NCBI RefSeq assembly: GCF_900107925.1
Contig: NZ_FNUJ01000001.1
Span: 1,302,001 to 1,366,000, forward strand
DNA from: Amycolatopsis pretoriensis
GTDB taxonomy: Bacteria; Actinomycetota; Actinomycetes; Mycobacteriales; Pseudonocardiaceae
DNA: 64,000 bases
Direction: 5' to 3'
Numbering within the stretch: position 1 is the stretch's first letter; each line of letters opens with the position of its first letter. The notes beneath the pieces were generated by a model. That model was not told the DNA's origin. It saw only the letters and a program-made list of their open reading frames with translations, and did not search any database. Shown piece by piece: positions 56,350 to 64,000 of this stretch. The translations under genes and the position numbers were made by a program.

Positions 56350-56420
56350 ACCCTCGACTGTAAGCGTTCGCTCCGGCACCCTCCCGCCCGGTGGGACTCC
56401 TCCCCCACGTGGAGCAGCGG

Positions 56421-57179
56421 TTATCGCCGGCGTGCGACGTTCGCCACGATGGCGTCGCGGACGAACTCCCCGACGCCGGGGCGCTGTTCGTCCTCGCGGA
56501 CCAGGAACCCGAGCTGGACGGGCTCCGTCACGTACAGCTCGCCGATGCGCAGCTGCGTCTCGTACGAGCACTCGCCCAGCACGCGGGCGAGCATCGCGCG
56601 GTGCTCCTCGGCGAGGTCCGTCGCCTCGGGGCCGTCCGGTGCGCCGCCCTCGTCGAGCACGGCGTTCAGCCGGCGCACCCAGTCCTCGCGAGCCGCTTCG
56701 CCGGCGGCCAGGTCCTCCTTGGACGGTGGGGTCGCCCCCTGCCACTCGGGGGTGTGGCCCCACCGGCGGGCGGCTTCCTCCGCGTAGCCGTCCGGCTCGC
56801 GGAACTCGCCGAACACTTCGAACTTCTCCTCGGGCGTCAACGCGCTGCCCATGGCTCTCGCCTCCATCACGCGATCGACGGCCGCGACCATCCGCCCGAG
56901 CTCGCCCATCCGCGCCACCAGCAGTTCGCGCTGCTTCTTCAGGTGCGCGTCGGCGTCGATGCCCGGGTCGTCGACGAGGGTCGCGATCGTCTCGAGGGGG
57001 AACCCGAGCTCCCGGTAGAACAGGATGCGCTGCAGCCGGTCGAGATCGTCGTCGTCGTAGCTGCGGTACCCGGCGAGCGTCCGGCCGCTCGGGCTGAGCA
57101 GGCCGATCTCGTCGTAGTGGTGCAGCGTCCGGACGGTGATCCCGGCCAGTGCGGCCACCTTGCCCACGGGATGCCCCAT
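56421..57179 (-). CDS. MerR family regulator with TipAS-type domain
   Basis: A 252-residue TipA-like protein: MerR HTH (about 1-70; [20 protein letters not shown]), long coiled-coil dimer helix (about 75-115), and a C-terminal TipAS domain (about 130-252; [14 protein letters not shown] and TPEWQ). TipAS domains in Streptomyces bind thiopeptides and other drugs and switch on the gene. ATG 57179 is preceded by GGAAGAGGGG. The upstream dyad at 57235-57251 next to TTGAC is a textbook MerR operator. It could control itself and possibly nearby resistance genes. Confidence 0.92.
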   Translation of the reverse strand: MGHPVGKVAALAGITVRTLHHYDEIGLLSPSGRTLAGYRSYDDDDLDRLQRILFYRELGFPLETIATLVDDPGIDADAHLKKQRELLVARMGELGRMVAAVDRVMEARAMGSALTPEEKFEVFGEFREPDGYAEEAARRWGHTPEWQGATPPSKEDLAAGEAAREDWVRRLNAVLDEGGAPDGPEATDLAEEHRAMLARVLGECSYETQLRIGELYVTEPVQLGFLVREDEQRPGVGEFVRDAIVANVARRR

Positions 57180-57225
57180 CGGTTTCCCCTCTTCCTCTCC
57201 GGCCGGTTCGGCCCTTGCGGAGACC

Positions 57226-57256
57226 ACGGTGGTGCCTCACGCGACGTGAGGGTCAA
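57226..57256 (-). promoter_or_regulatory. MerR-type promoter-operator
   Basis: On the reverse strand: -35 TTGACC (57256-57251), dyad CCTCACG-TCG-CGTGAGG (57251-57235) in the spacer, and CACCGT (57231-57226) as -10, with the 19-nt spacing typical of MerR-activated promoters. The dyad resembles the SoxR/TipA type (CCTCA.....TGAGG). It lies 47-77 nt before the merR start, so the gene should be autoregulated. Confidence 0.75.
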
Positions 57257-57309
57257 GCGTCACCCTTCCGCAACCGCCGTCGCGTGCCCAGCGCGGTTAG
57301 CCTGGCCGG

Positions 57310-58644
57310 ATGGGCACCATGATCGTCTTGGGCGGTGCGGTCGCGGTGATCGCGCTGGTCACGGCGGTCGCCCTGCTGTGGCTGCGCCGGAACCGGCCCC
57401 GGCCGGTGGTCGGCCCGGTGCCGCGCGAACCCCTCGCGGCCGTGCGCCGCGACGACCTTCTGGCGAAGATCGACGAGACGTTCCGCGCCGGCCGGTCCTG
57501 TGTGCTGCTGGGCCGCGGCGGGGCAGGCAAGACCCACGCCGCCGCCGCGTTCGTCCGCGAAGCCCGCTCGCCGGTGCTCTGGGTGGCGGCGGCCGACCCG
57601 GCGAACACCGCTCGCGCGTACGCGGAACTGGCACGGCAGCAGGGTTTGGCCGGCCCCGAGGCGGGTCTCGCGTGGCTCGACGGACGCGACGGCGCCATCG
57701 TCGTCTTCGACGGCCCGACCGACCCGGACGCGCTCACGCGGTGGCTGCCCGCCCGGGCGCGGGTCCTGGTGACCACGACGGTGCCGGACTTCGAGATCCT
57801 CGGCGCCACGGTGGCGGTGACCGGCTTCGACCCGGCCACGGCGGCGGCGTTCGTCCAAACGCGATCGGGCCGGGACGCCGACGCGGCCGCCGTCGCCCGG
57901 GAACTCGGCTACCTGCCGCTGGCCCTCGCGCAGGCCGCCGGCGTGATCCGGGTTTCGGGTTCCACCGAGTACCTCGACCGGCTGCCGGGCACGCCGCTGC
58001 TGGAGCGCGAACCGGGCGAGGACCATTCGCCGTGGGTCGAGGACACGACGCTCGCGGCCCTGCGCACGGCGGGCGCGCGCGACGGCCGGGCGTTGGTCGT
58101 CGCCGAGCTCTTGGCCGTGCTGGCGCCGCGGGGTGTGCGGCGGGCTCTCGTGCACCGGGCCGGCCCGGACCCGGTGGCGGTGGACGCGGCACTGTCCGGG
58201 CTCGAGGGCGCGTCGCTCGCGGAGTTCGACGTCAGCGGCGAAGTAGTGACGATGCACCGCCTGACCCGGCGCGCGGTGCTGGGGCGGCTGCACGCGGAGG
58301 ACCGTTTGGCCGAGGTGCTGGACCGGGCGTTCGCCGTGCTGGACGGCGAGGAGACGGCGGACCTGGCCGACCACGCGGCCGCGCTGTGGCGGCACTTCCG
58401 GGCGCTGCCGTCGGTCTCGGCGGGGCCGCGGCTCGGCCCGATCCTGCGGCTGCGGCGCCGGTCGGTCGAGCTGTTGGTGGCGGAAAGCGCATTCGCGCAG
58501 GCCCGCGGGCTCGGCCGGGAGGTCCTCGCCGACCACGAGGCGTACCTGCCGGCGGGGCACGAGGACACGGCGCTGGCCGCCGAGTCGTTGGACCGGGCGG
58601 CCCACCCGCCGGCGCCGGCCCAGCGCCGCCGGGTGCGCAGATAG
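57310..58644 (+). CDS. Membrane-anchored STAND (NB-ARC-like) NTPase
   Basis: A 444-residue protein of unknown role. One N-terminal transmembrane helix (about 4-25), then an NB-ARC-like ATPase: P-loop GRGGAGKT (68-75), Walker B VVFD (131-134), RVLVTTT (151-157) corresponding to the LxTTR sensor, and the LPLALAQAAG (202-211) of the GxP motif. A winged-helix-like part (about 255-330, MHRLTRRAVLGRL) follows, but the TPR or WD repeats usual in STAND proteins are missing. TAGCCT (57298-57303) lies 6 nt before the ATG, predicting a leaderless mRNA. Its last codons (AQRRRVRR) fall in a repeat copied from the end of the VWA gene. Confidence 0.8.
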   Translation: MGTMIVLGGAVAVIALVTAVALLWLRRNRPRPVVGPVPREPLAAVRRDDLLAKIDETFRAGRSCVLLGRGGAGKTHAAAAFVREARSPVLWVAAADPANTARAYAELARQQGLAGPEAGLAWLDGRDGAIVVFDGPTDPDALTRWLPARARVLVTTTVPDFEILGATVAVTGFDPATAAAFVQTRSGRDADAAAVARELGYLPLALAQAAGVIRVSGSTEYLDRLPGTPLLEREPGEDHSPWVEDTTLAALRTAGARDGRALVVAELLAVLAPRGVRRALVHRAGPDPVAVDAALSGLEGASLAEFDVSGEVVTMHRLTRRAVLGRLHAEDRLAEVLDRAFAVLDGEETADLADHAAALWRHFRALPSVSAGPRLGPILRLRRRSVELLVAESAFAQARGLGREVLADHEAYLPAGHEDTALAAESLDRAAHPPAPAQRRRVRR

Positions 58645-58847
58645 CCGCCGACCACGGCGGCGCCCGATCCCCCGACACATCCGCCCGCGCCGCCGGGCAC
58701 GCAAGTAGCCGCCCACCACCGCGACGCCCGAGCAGCCGGCCCACGCACCGCAGCCACTCCCCGGCACCACCACACTTGCCGCCTGGCCCACCTACACCAG
58801 CTCAGCGCCGCCGGGTGCGCAAGTAATCGCCCACCACCGCCGCGCCC
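58621..58847. repeat. Three copies of the 3' end of the VWA gene
   Basis: A 45-nt sequence occurs at 58621-58665, 58685-58729 and 58803-58847. The last copy is the true end of the VWA gene (GAAVVGDYLRTRRR and stop). The first still encodes GAAVVGGYLRTRRR on the minus strand and also supplies the last codons of the STAND gene on the plus strand. Remnants of repeated 3'-end duplication, with no gene in 58645-58801. Confidence 0.8.
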
Positions 58848-60766
58848 AGGCCGTCCAGGTCCGGGGCCACCACCCGGCCGCCCGACCTGCGCGCGATCAC
58901 GTCGACGAACGCCGTCAAGCGGGGGTCGTCGCCCAGGCGGAACACCGTCACCGACGCCCCCAGCTTGGCGAGCCGGTCCACTTCGGACAGTGTCTTGTGG
59001 AGGGTCCGCGGCTGGGGCGGGTAGTCGAAAACCGCTTCGCCGTCCGGTTCCAGGTGCGCGGTCGGCTCGCCGTCGGTGACCATCAGCACCACCGGCTGCG
59101 CGTCCGGATGCCTCCGCAGGTGCTGCCCGGCCAGCAGCAGCCCGTGGTGGGCGTTGGTGCCCTGCTCCCACGCGCCCTCCAGCCCGATCAGCTCCGGCAG
59201 CTCCACCGACTGGGCGTAGCGGCCGAACGAGATCAGCTGCAGCGCGTCGTTGCGGAAGCGCGTGCTGATCAGCTGGTGCAGCGCGAGCGCGGTGCGCTTC
59301 ATCGGCAGCCAGCGGCCTTCCTGGACCATCGACCACGACGTGTCGACCAGCAGCGCGACCGCCGCGCGGGACCGGTGCTCGGTCTCGACCACTTCGACGT
59401 CCTCGACGTCGAGCCGGACCGACCGCTCCCCCACCGACACCGACCGCAGCACGGCGTTGCGGATCGTCCGCGGCACGTCCCAGGGCTGCATGTCCCCGAA
59501 CCGCCACGGCCGCGACGCGCCGGTGGGTTCGCCCGCCGCGCCCGCCGACTCGGTCTCGCGGTCGCCGGTCTTGCCGCGCAGCGCGTTCACGATGTCGGCC
59601 AGCGCCGTCTCGCCGAGACGCCGCAACGCCTTGGGCGACAACCGGAGCGTCCCGTCGGCGGCCCGTTCGAACAGGCCTTGGCGACGCAGCTCGCGCTCCA
59701 GTTCGGACAGTCGCCGGGCGTCGACGCCGGCGTCCTTGCCGAGCTGCCTTTCCAGGGCCTCCAGGTCGATGTCCTCCAGGCTCGCGCCCGGGTAGGACTG
59801 GCTCAGCTGCTCGGCCAGCGCGTCCAGCTCGGCGAGATCCGCCATCGCCTGCGCGCCTTCGCCCATGCCGAGCGGGTTCTTGCCGCGGAAGCGCTCCGCG
59901 CCGGTCCAGTCCTCGCCCGGCCGCGCGGCCCGCAGCTGACTGTCCAATTGGGACAGCTGCTGCGCCAGCCGCGGGTCGCCGAACGCCTGCTGGGTCAGCT
60001 CGGCGAGTTCCGCGCGCTGCTCGGCCGACATCGAGTTGAGCATCCGCTGCGCCGCGGCGGACCGTTCGGCGAGCGCGTCGATCAGCTCTTCGACGTTGCG
60101 CGGGTTCTCCGGGAAGAATTCGCCGTGCTTGGACATGAAGTCCTCGAAGCGCTCCTGGATGTCTTCGGCGCCTTGGGCGTGCGCGGCGAGCAGGTCGTTG
60201 AGGTCGGAGAGCATCTCGTTGATCCGCTCGACGTCCTCGGGCCCGGCGTTCTGCAGCGCCTGCTTCATGCCCTGGAACCGCGACTCCATCAGCTCCTGGC
60301 CGAGCAGGTCGCGGATCTGCTGGTAGTTCTCCCGGCCCTGCTCGGACCGCCAGTCGTAGTTCGCCAGCTCGTTGACGGCCGCGGCCGTCCCGGACGGCAG
60401 CGCGTCGAGCTGGGCCTCGCGGAAGCGGGCTTCGTCGTCCGGGTCCGGGAACAGCTCCCGGCGTTCGGCGTCGAGGGCCTCCTGCAGCAGGCGCTGGACC
60501 TCCTGCAGGGTGCCGTTCAGGTTGTTGCGGCGCTGGATCTGCGACCGGCGCTGCCACAGACGCCGGGTCAGCTCGTCCAGACCCGACGTGCGCTCGGTGC
60601 CGCGCCGGAGCAGTTCCTCCAGCGCGGACCGCGGCGACGACCCGCCCATGACCTCGCGGCCGATCTCGTCGAGCGCGTCGCGCAGGTCGGCCGGGGGCGC
60701 GAGGGGGTCCGGCCCGTCGTGCCACGGGCCGTAGGAGTAGCCGTCGGGAAGCGGGACCGCGGTCAT
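58802..60766 (-). CDS. VWA-domain protein, partner of MoxR-type ATPase
   Basis: A 654-residue protein of the Rv0959 kind. The long N-terminal helical region (about 60-440) is acidic and Gln-rich; the von Willebrand A domain (about 468-654) has an intact metal site DTSWS (475-479) and MVTDGEPT. Such proteins act with a MoxR/ChlI-type ATPase in metal insertion or complex maturation; the true client is unknown. ATG 60766 overlaps the ATPase stop by 4 nt (ATGA), so the two are translationally coupled. The 3' end has been duplicated twice downstream. Confidence 0.9.
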   Translation of the reverse strand: MTAVPLPDGYSYGPWHDGPDPLAPPADLRDALDEIGREVMGGSSPRSALEELLRRGTERTSGLDELTRRLWQRRSQIQRRNNLNGTLQEVQRLLQEALDAERRELFPDPDDEARFREAQLDALPSGTAAAVNELANYDWRSEQGRENYQQIRDLLGQELMESRFQGMKQALQNAGPEDVERINEMLSDLNDLLAAHAQGAEDIQERFEDFMSKHGEFFPENPRNVEELIDALAERSAAAQRMLNSMSAEQRAELAELTQQAFGDPRLAQQLSQLDSQLRAARPGEDWTGAERFRGKNPLGMGEGAQAMADLAELDALAEQLSQSYPGASLEDIDLEALERQLGKDAGVDARRLSELERELRRQGLFERAADGTLRLSPKALRRLGETALADIVNALRGKTGDRETESAGAAGEPTGASRPWRFGDMQPWDVPRTIRNAVLRSVSVGERSVRLDVEDVEVVETEHRSRAAVALLVDTSWSMVQEGRWLPMKRTALALHQLISTRFRNDALQLISFGRYAQSVELPELIGLEGAWEQGTNAHHGLLLAGQHLRRHPDAQPVVLMVTDGEPTAHLEPDGEAVFDYPPQPRTLHKTLSEVDRLAKLGASVTVFRLGDDPRLTAFVDVIARRSGGRVVAPDLDGLGAAVVGDYLRTRRR

Positions 60767-62160
60767 CGGCCGTAGACGGTCGTCGCGTCGTCGGAGTCCT
60801 TGGCCAGCCGCCGGGCCAGGAACAGCGATTCGAGGGCGAGTTCGACGGCGGCCGCGATCCGGCCGGCGGGCTCGTCGGCGGCCACGCCGGCGCGCTGGGC
60901 GACCTCGTGCAGCACCGGGAGCTCCGGCAGGGCCGCGAGGACGTCCTTGGCGGGGACGCGCTCGCCGGTGGCGACCAGGTGGCCTTCCTCGACGGCGTCG
61001 GCCAGCGGGCGCAGGTCCAGCCCGGCGAAGCGGCCGCGCGCGGTCTCGGCGATCGCCCGGCGCATCAGGTGCACGAGGTGCTCGATCTCGCGGCCCTCTT
61101 CGCCGGGCTCGAACTCGATCTTGCCCCGCAGCACGGACGGGACGGCGTCGAGGTCGACCGGCCGCGCCACGGCGGGCTCCTCACCGGTCAGCGCCGCGCG
61201 CCGCAGGGCCGCGGCCGCCACGGTCTCCGCCGCGGCGACGGCGAACCGGGCCGACACGCCGGAGCGCTGGTCGATGACGGTGGACTCGCGGAGGTTCCGG
61301 ACGAACCGGGCGAGGACCTCCAGCAGCGGCTCCCCGACCTCGGCGACCAGGTTGGCCTCCTGCTTGACGACGGCGATCTCGGCCTCGACGTCCAAGGGGT
61401 AGTGCGTCCGGATTTCCGCGCCGAAACGGTCCTTCAGCGGGGTGATGATCCGGCCGCGGTTGGTGTAGTCCTCGGGGTTCGCGGTCGCGACGAGCAGGAC
61501 GTCCAGGGGCAGCCGCAGCGTGTAGCCGCGGACCTGGATGTCGCGTTCCTCCATGACGTTCAGCAGCGCGACCTGGATGCGCTCGGCGAGGTCGGGCAGC
61601 TCGTTGATGGCGACGATGCCGCGGTGGGCGCGCGGGACGAGGCCGAAGTGGATGGTCTCGGGGTCGCCGAGGCTGCGGCCTTCGGCGACCTTCACCGGGT
61701 CGACGTCGCCGATCAGGTCGCCGACGGAGGTGTCGGGGGTGGCGAGCTTCTCGGTGTAGCGCTCGGAGCGGTGGCGCCAGGCCACGGGCAGGTCGTCGCC
61801 GAGTTCGGCGGCGCGGCGCAGCGACGCGGGTGTGATCGGCTGGAGCGGGTGTTCGCCCAGCTCGGAGCCTTCGATGACGGGCGTCCACTCGTCGAGCAGG
61901 CCGGCGAGGGTGCGCAGCAGGCGGGTCTTGCCCTGGCCGCGTTCACCGAGCAGGACGACGTCGTGGCCGGCCAGCAGCGCGCGTTCGAGCTGCGGCAGCA
62001 CGGTGCGGGAGAAGCCGACGATGCCGGGCCAGGCGTCTTCGCCGGTCTTGAGGGCGGTCAGCAGGTTGTCGTGGATCTCTTGCGCGATCGGGCGCGGCTC
62101 GTACCCGGCCGCGCGCAGGGCCCCGGCCGTCCGGGGAAGTGCGTCTGGAACAGCGTTCAC
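60763..62160 (-). CDS. MoxR/ChlI-type AAA ATPase
   Basis: A 465-residue AAA+ ATPase of the magnesium-chelatase ChlI-like group (Rv0958 kind). Walker A GERGQGKT (72-79), Walker B region GIVAINELPDL, sensor VATANPEDYTNRG, arginine finger in LKDRFGAEIRTH. There are no other chlorophyll or cobalamin chelatase genes nearby, so the annotation as magnesium chelatase would mislead; with the VWA protein it probably remodels an unknown complex. GTG 62160 is the start; TAGCGT (62173-62168, reverse strand) lies 7 nt upstream, predicting a leaderless mRNA. Confidence 0.9.
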   Translation of the reverse strand: MNAVPDALPRTAGALRAAGYEPRPIAQEIHDNLLTALKTGEDAWPGIVGFSRTVLPQLERALLAGHDVVLLGERGQGKTRLLRTLAGLLDEWTPVIEGSELGEHPLQPITPASLRRAAELGDDLPVAWRHRSERYTEKLATPDTSVGDLIGDVDPVKVAEGRSLGDPETIHFGLVPRAHRGIVAINELPDLAERIQVALLNVMEERDIQVRGYTLRLPLDVLLVATANPEDYTNRGRIITPLKDRFGAEIRTHYPLDVEAEIAVVKQEANLVAEVGEPLLEVLARFVRNLRESTVIDQRSGVSARFAVAAAETVAAAALRRAALTGEEPAVARPVDLDAVPSVLRGKIEFEPGEEGREIEHLVHLMRRAIAETARGRFAGLDLRPLADAVEEGHLVATGERVPAKDVLAALPELPVLHEVAQRAGVAADEPAGRIAAAVELALESLFLARRLAKDSDDATTVYGR

Positions 62161-62260
62161 CCGTTCGACGCTACTGCCGGATCGCCGGTGCGTCGATGTG
62201 GAGCGACTCCAGCGTGGGCGCGCTGCTGCTTTGTTCGCGGGGCCGGTAAAATAGGGCGTC

Positions 62261-63058
62261 GTGTGCCGTCCCAGTGCGACTTTCGCCGTCTGGTCCTCCG
62301 CGTGGCTCAACGGAGCCGCCGCGTCCGACGATGTCCTCGACGCCCTGCTCGCGTGGGGTGAGGCCCACGACGTCGTGGCGGCCGACGCCGCCGCGGCGGA
62401 GGCTTTCGCGCTGCCGCTGGCGTTCAACCGGGCGGCCACCCCGGTCCAGTTGCTGATGGCGCTGCGTTCGCAGGGAGCGAAAAGCATGCGGCTGGTCCTC
62501 CCCGTCCCGGGTGACGTCCGCGGGCTCGGTGGCGGCGGCCCGTTCACGGAGGCGGCACTGCGCGCGGGCGACGCGGTCGTACTGCCGGACCTCGGCTCCG
62601 GGCTGGTGCCGGAGCCGATCGCCGAGGGGCTGGTCCGGTGGACGGTCTACTCGCTGTCTTCGCCGTCGGCTCCCGAGTACGTCGGACTGGGCGAAGCCGA
62701 GCACGGGCTGACGGACGCGATCCGCAACAGCGCGGGGGCGTTGCAGGCGCTGGACGTGGCTTCGGATCGGCCGGGGGTGCGCGCGGAGCTGTCGGCGCAC
62801 TTGCGGTCACGGCCGGACGTGGATTGGCCGGCGGGGACGCCCGGGCGGGCGTTGCGGGTGCTGCAGCGGGCGGAGGAGATCGCGGCGATCTTGGCGATCG
62901 CGTCCTCGGACGACCCGGGAGGGGCGATTTCAGCATCGGCGTCGACGCTGCGGGCCCAGGCGTTGCGGCCGTTGTCGGACGCGGTGCGGACGGCTCGTTG
63001 CGCGGCGGTCAACGAGGCGGTGCGGGTGTTCGCGGAGTCCACGGCCCGCGAGGGCTGA
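62261..63058 (+). CDS. Protein of unknown function, 265 residues
   Basis: A predicted soluble, Ala-rich protein without a recognised domain. The first half (about 5-150) has alternating strands and helices, for example SMRLVLPVPGDVRGLGG near residue 75-91 and AVVLPDLGSGLVPEP near 105-119; the second half (about 150-265) is mostly helical. GTG 62261 is 8 nt after TAAAAT (62247-62252), a strong -10, so the mRNA is likely leaderless. It is divergent from the MoxR gene, which may hint at a shared function. An IS element lies directly downstream. Confidence 0.75.
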   Translation: MCRPSATFAVWSSAWLNGAAASDDVLDALLAWGEAHDVVAADAAAAEAFALPLAFNRAATPVQLLMALRSQGAKSMRLVLPVPGDVRGLGGGGPFTEAALRAGDAVVLPDLGSGLVPEPIAEGLVRWTVYSLSSPSAPEYVGLGEAEHGLTDAIRNSAGALQALDVASDRPGVRAELSAHLRSRPDVDWPAGTPGRALRVLQRAEEIAAILAIASSDDPGGAISASASTLRAQALRPLSDAVRTARCAAVNEAVRVFAESTAREG

Positions 63059-63061
63059 GGT

Positions 63062-63206
63062 CCCAAGCGCCCCAATGGGGTTGTTTCATCGTGGTTGTGG
63101 CTGGTCACGGTGGCGTGGCCCGGTCGAACAGGTTTCAGGGCAACGAGTGTCGCCGGGACCAGCGTGGTAACCCGGACATAGGTGAAGCCCCCGGCAAAAT
63201 CGAGAT
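63062..63206. mobile_element. Left end of an IS5-type insertion, next to a truncated dispersed repeat
   Basis: The 16 nt at 63062-63077 (CCCAAGCGCCCCAATG) equal the complement of 37100-37115, the end of the CCAATGTGGCC repeat. The similarity stops abruptly at 63077, where the repeat elsewhere continues into TGGCC, and sequence leading to a transposase begins. This is what an insertion into a repeat copy would leave. The terminal inverted repeat cannot be confirmed because the right end is outside the window. Confidence 0.5.
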
Positions 63207-64000
63207 GTGAGTCAACAACCCGCCGAGGGCTTCGGCCCCATTTCCTACCAGGTCACCCTCCCGCTGTCGCGGCAGACCCTGCAGATGGTCGCCGAACTGA
63301 TCCGCGCTCACCGGCGCCGGCTGCGGTCACGCTGGCGCAAAGCCACCCCCGGCGGGCAGGCGCTGGTCGTCTTGGCGGTGCTGCGCCACGACCCGCGGCT
63401 GGCCCACCTCGGCGCCGGCATGGGCGTGTCGGCCGCGACCGTGCGTCGCTGGATGCTGGAGGTCATCACCCTGCTCGCCGCCCGTGCGGCCCGGCTGGAG
63501 CGGATCCTGCACCGCCTGGCCGATCGGGCCGCAGCGGTGGTGCTGGTGGACGGCACGGTGATCCGGACCCGCCGCCGCACCGGCCGCACCAACCGGGCCA
63601 ACTACAGCGGCAAGCACAAACACCACGGCCTGGTCACACTGGCCCTGACCGACGAGAACGGGCGGCTGCTGTGGGTCTCGGCGGTGCTGCCTGGCCGGAC
63701 CGCCGACATCACCGCCGCACGCCGGCTCCGGCTCCGGCTCCGCGAACGCCTGCACGCTCACGGTCTGACCCCGGCCGGGGACAAGGGGTTCCACGGCTGG
63801 CATAAAGACGTCCGCACCACCCGCGACTGCCGGGGCTGCGGCGGAGCCTGTGAGCAGATCGTGCTCACTCCTTACAAGGCCGAGGCCCGACGCCCGCTGA
63901 CCAAGGCCCAGAAGCAGGCGAACGCCGCGTTTGCGGCGATGCGATCCGCGGTGGAAGGCGGTTTCGCCGCACTCAAAGCGTGGCGCATTCTCGACAAGCT
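63207..64000 (+). CDS. IS5-type DDE transposase, cut by window end
   Basis: The first 264 codons of a transposase that continues past the right edge. N-terminal HTH region (about 55-90, GVSAATVRRWMLEVITLLAA) and DDE_Tnp_4-type catalytic core: Asp in VLVDGTVIR, second Asp in PAGDKGFHGW, Glu in AVEGGFAALKAW near the edge, so all three catalytic residues are present. Two CxxC-like pairs (DCRGCGGAC) lie between the second Asp and the Glu. GTG 63207 is taken as the start, preceded by GCAAAATCGAGAT. No frameshift is seen in the visible part, so the element may be active. Confidence 0.88.
   Translation, partial: MSQQPAEGFGPISYQVTLPLSRQTLQMVAELIRAHRRRLRSRWRKATPGGQALVVLAVLRHDPRLAHLGAGMGVSAATVRRWMLEVITLLAARAARLERILHRLADRAAAVVLVDGTVIRTRRRTGRTNRANYSGKHKHHGLVTLALTDENGRLLWVSAVLPGRTADITAARRLRLRLRERLHAHGLTPAGDKGFHGWHKDVRTTRDCRGCGGACEQIVLTPYKAEARRPLTKAQKQANAAFAAMRSAVEGGFAALKAWRILDK

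Noticed and set aside
58802-62160. VWA-MoxR pair as a defence system by itself
   Set aside because: Size, order and motifs match the widespread housekeeping-type pair of actinobacteria (Rv0958-Rv0959 kind). Without an effector or protease partner there is no positive evidence for defence.

Overview
The window is chromosomal DNA of a high-GC actinobacterium, most likely of the Pseudonocardiaceae and Amycolatopsis-like. I infer this from the complete Pup-proteasome locus (dop, pup, prcB, prcA, pafA, pafB, pafC, mpa), a mycothiol synthesis gene (mshC), F420-type oxidoreductases, very GC-rich codon use, many GTG and some TTG starts, and families of intergenic palindromes. Gene order follows, with insertions, the block that runs in Mycobacterium tuberculosis from the pepE region through helY, tatC, tatA, pafC, pafB, pafA, prcA, prcB, pup, dop, mpa, trmI, recB-like, hisG, hisE, metH and a PAC2 gene to mshC. 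No tRNA, rRNA or CRISPR array was seen.

Layout. 1-9.4 kb: a partial ribbon-helix-helix gene, an Lrp/AsnC regulator coupled to a Xaa-Pro peptidase, a 5'-3' exonuclease, two tandem Eis-type acetyltransferases, a PQ-rich DUF4333 membrane protein and the HelY helicase. 9.4-19.1 kb: a small zinc-ribbon membrane protein, a lipid kinase, tatC, tatA, pafC, pafB, then an inserted block (HxlR regulator, quinone oxidoreductase, SDR, Ycf48-like exported protein) and pafA. 19.2-26.5 kb: a PAP2-lipid kinase fusion, an Ag85-like esterase, a large inverted repeat, then prcA, prcB, pup, dop and a Nudix gene. 26.5-31.3 kb: lipoprotein, aldo/keto reductase, small HTH-like protein, LLM oxidoreductase, DUF3626 protein and EamA transporter. 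31.3-41.2 kb: mpa, two secreted or membrane proteins, trmI, a site-2 protease, a recB-like nuclease, a thioesterase, a ParA-like ATPase, hisG and hisE. 41.3-50.8 kb: alkylation repair (ogt, ada-alkA), HAD phosphatase, metH, PAC2, a phosphotriesterase-like gene divergent from a CGNR regulator, and a phosphoesterase. 50.8-57.2 kb: MFS exporter with ArsR regulator, MarR regulator with an ABC-F ribosome-protection protein, mshC, and a TipA-type MerR regulator. 57.3-64 kb: membrane-anchored STAND NTPase, VWA protein with MoxR ATPase, an unknown protein, and an IS5-type transposase cut by the window end.

The genes encode protein tagging (PafA, Pup), untagging (Dop), unfolding and degradation (Mpa, PrcBA), plus the PafBC DNA-damage regulator. 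The most interesting regulatory reading is an exact PafBC-type (RecA-NDp) promoter directly upstream of mpa, which would put the proteasomal ATPase under DNA-damage control. Other points: Pup is encoded already ending in Glu; more than twenty genes have a -10 hexamer 6-8 nt before the start codon, predicting leaderless mRNAs; a 16-bp dyad (GTATAGGTCGTTATAC) recurs at four gene borders; and several antibiotic-response genes (Eis pair, ABC-F with a 3-codon leader ORF, TipA-type regulator with a SoxR-like operator) sit within the conserved region.
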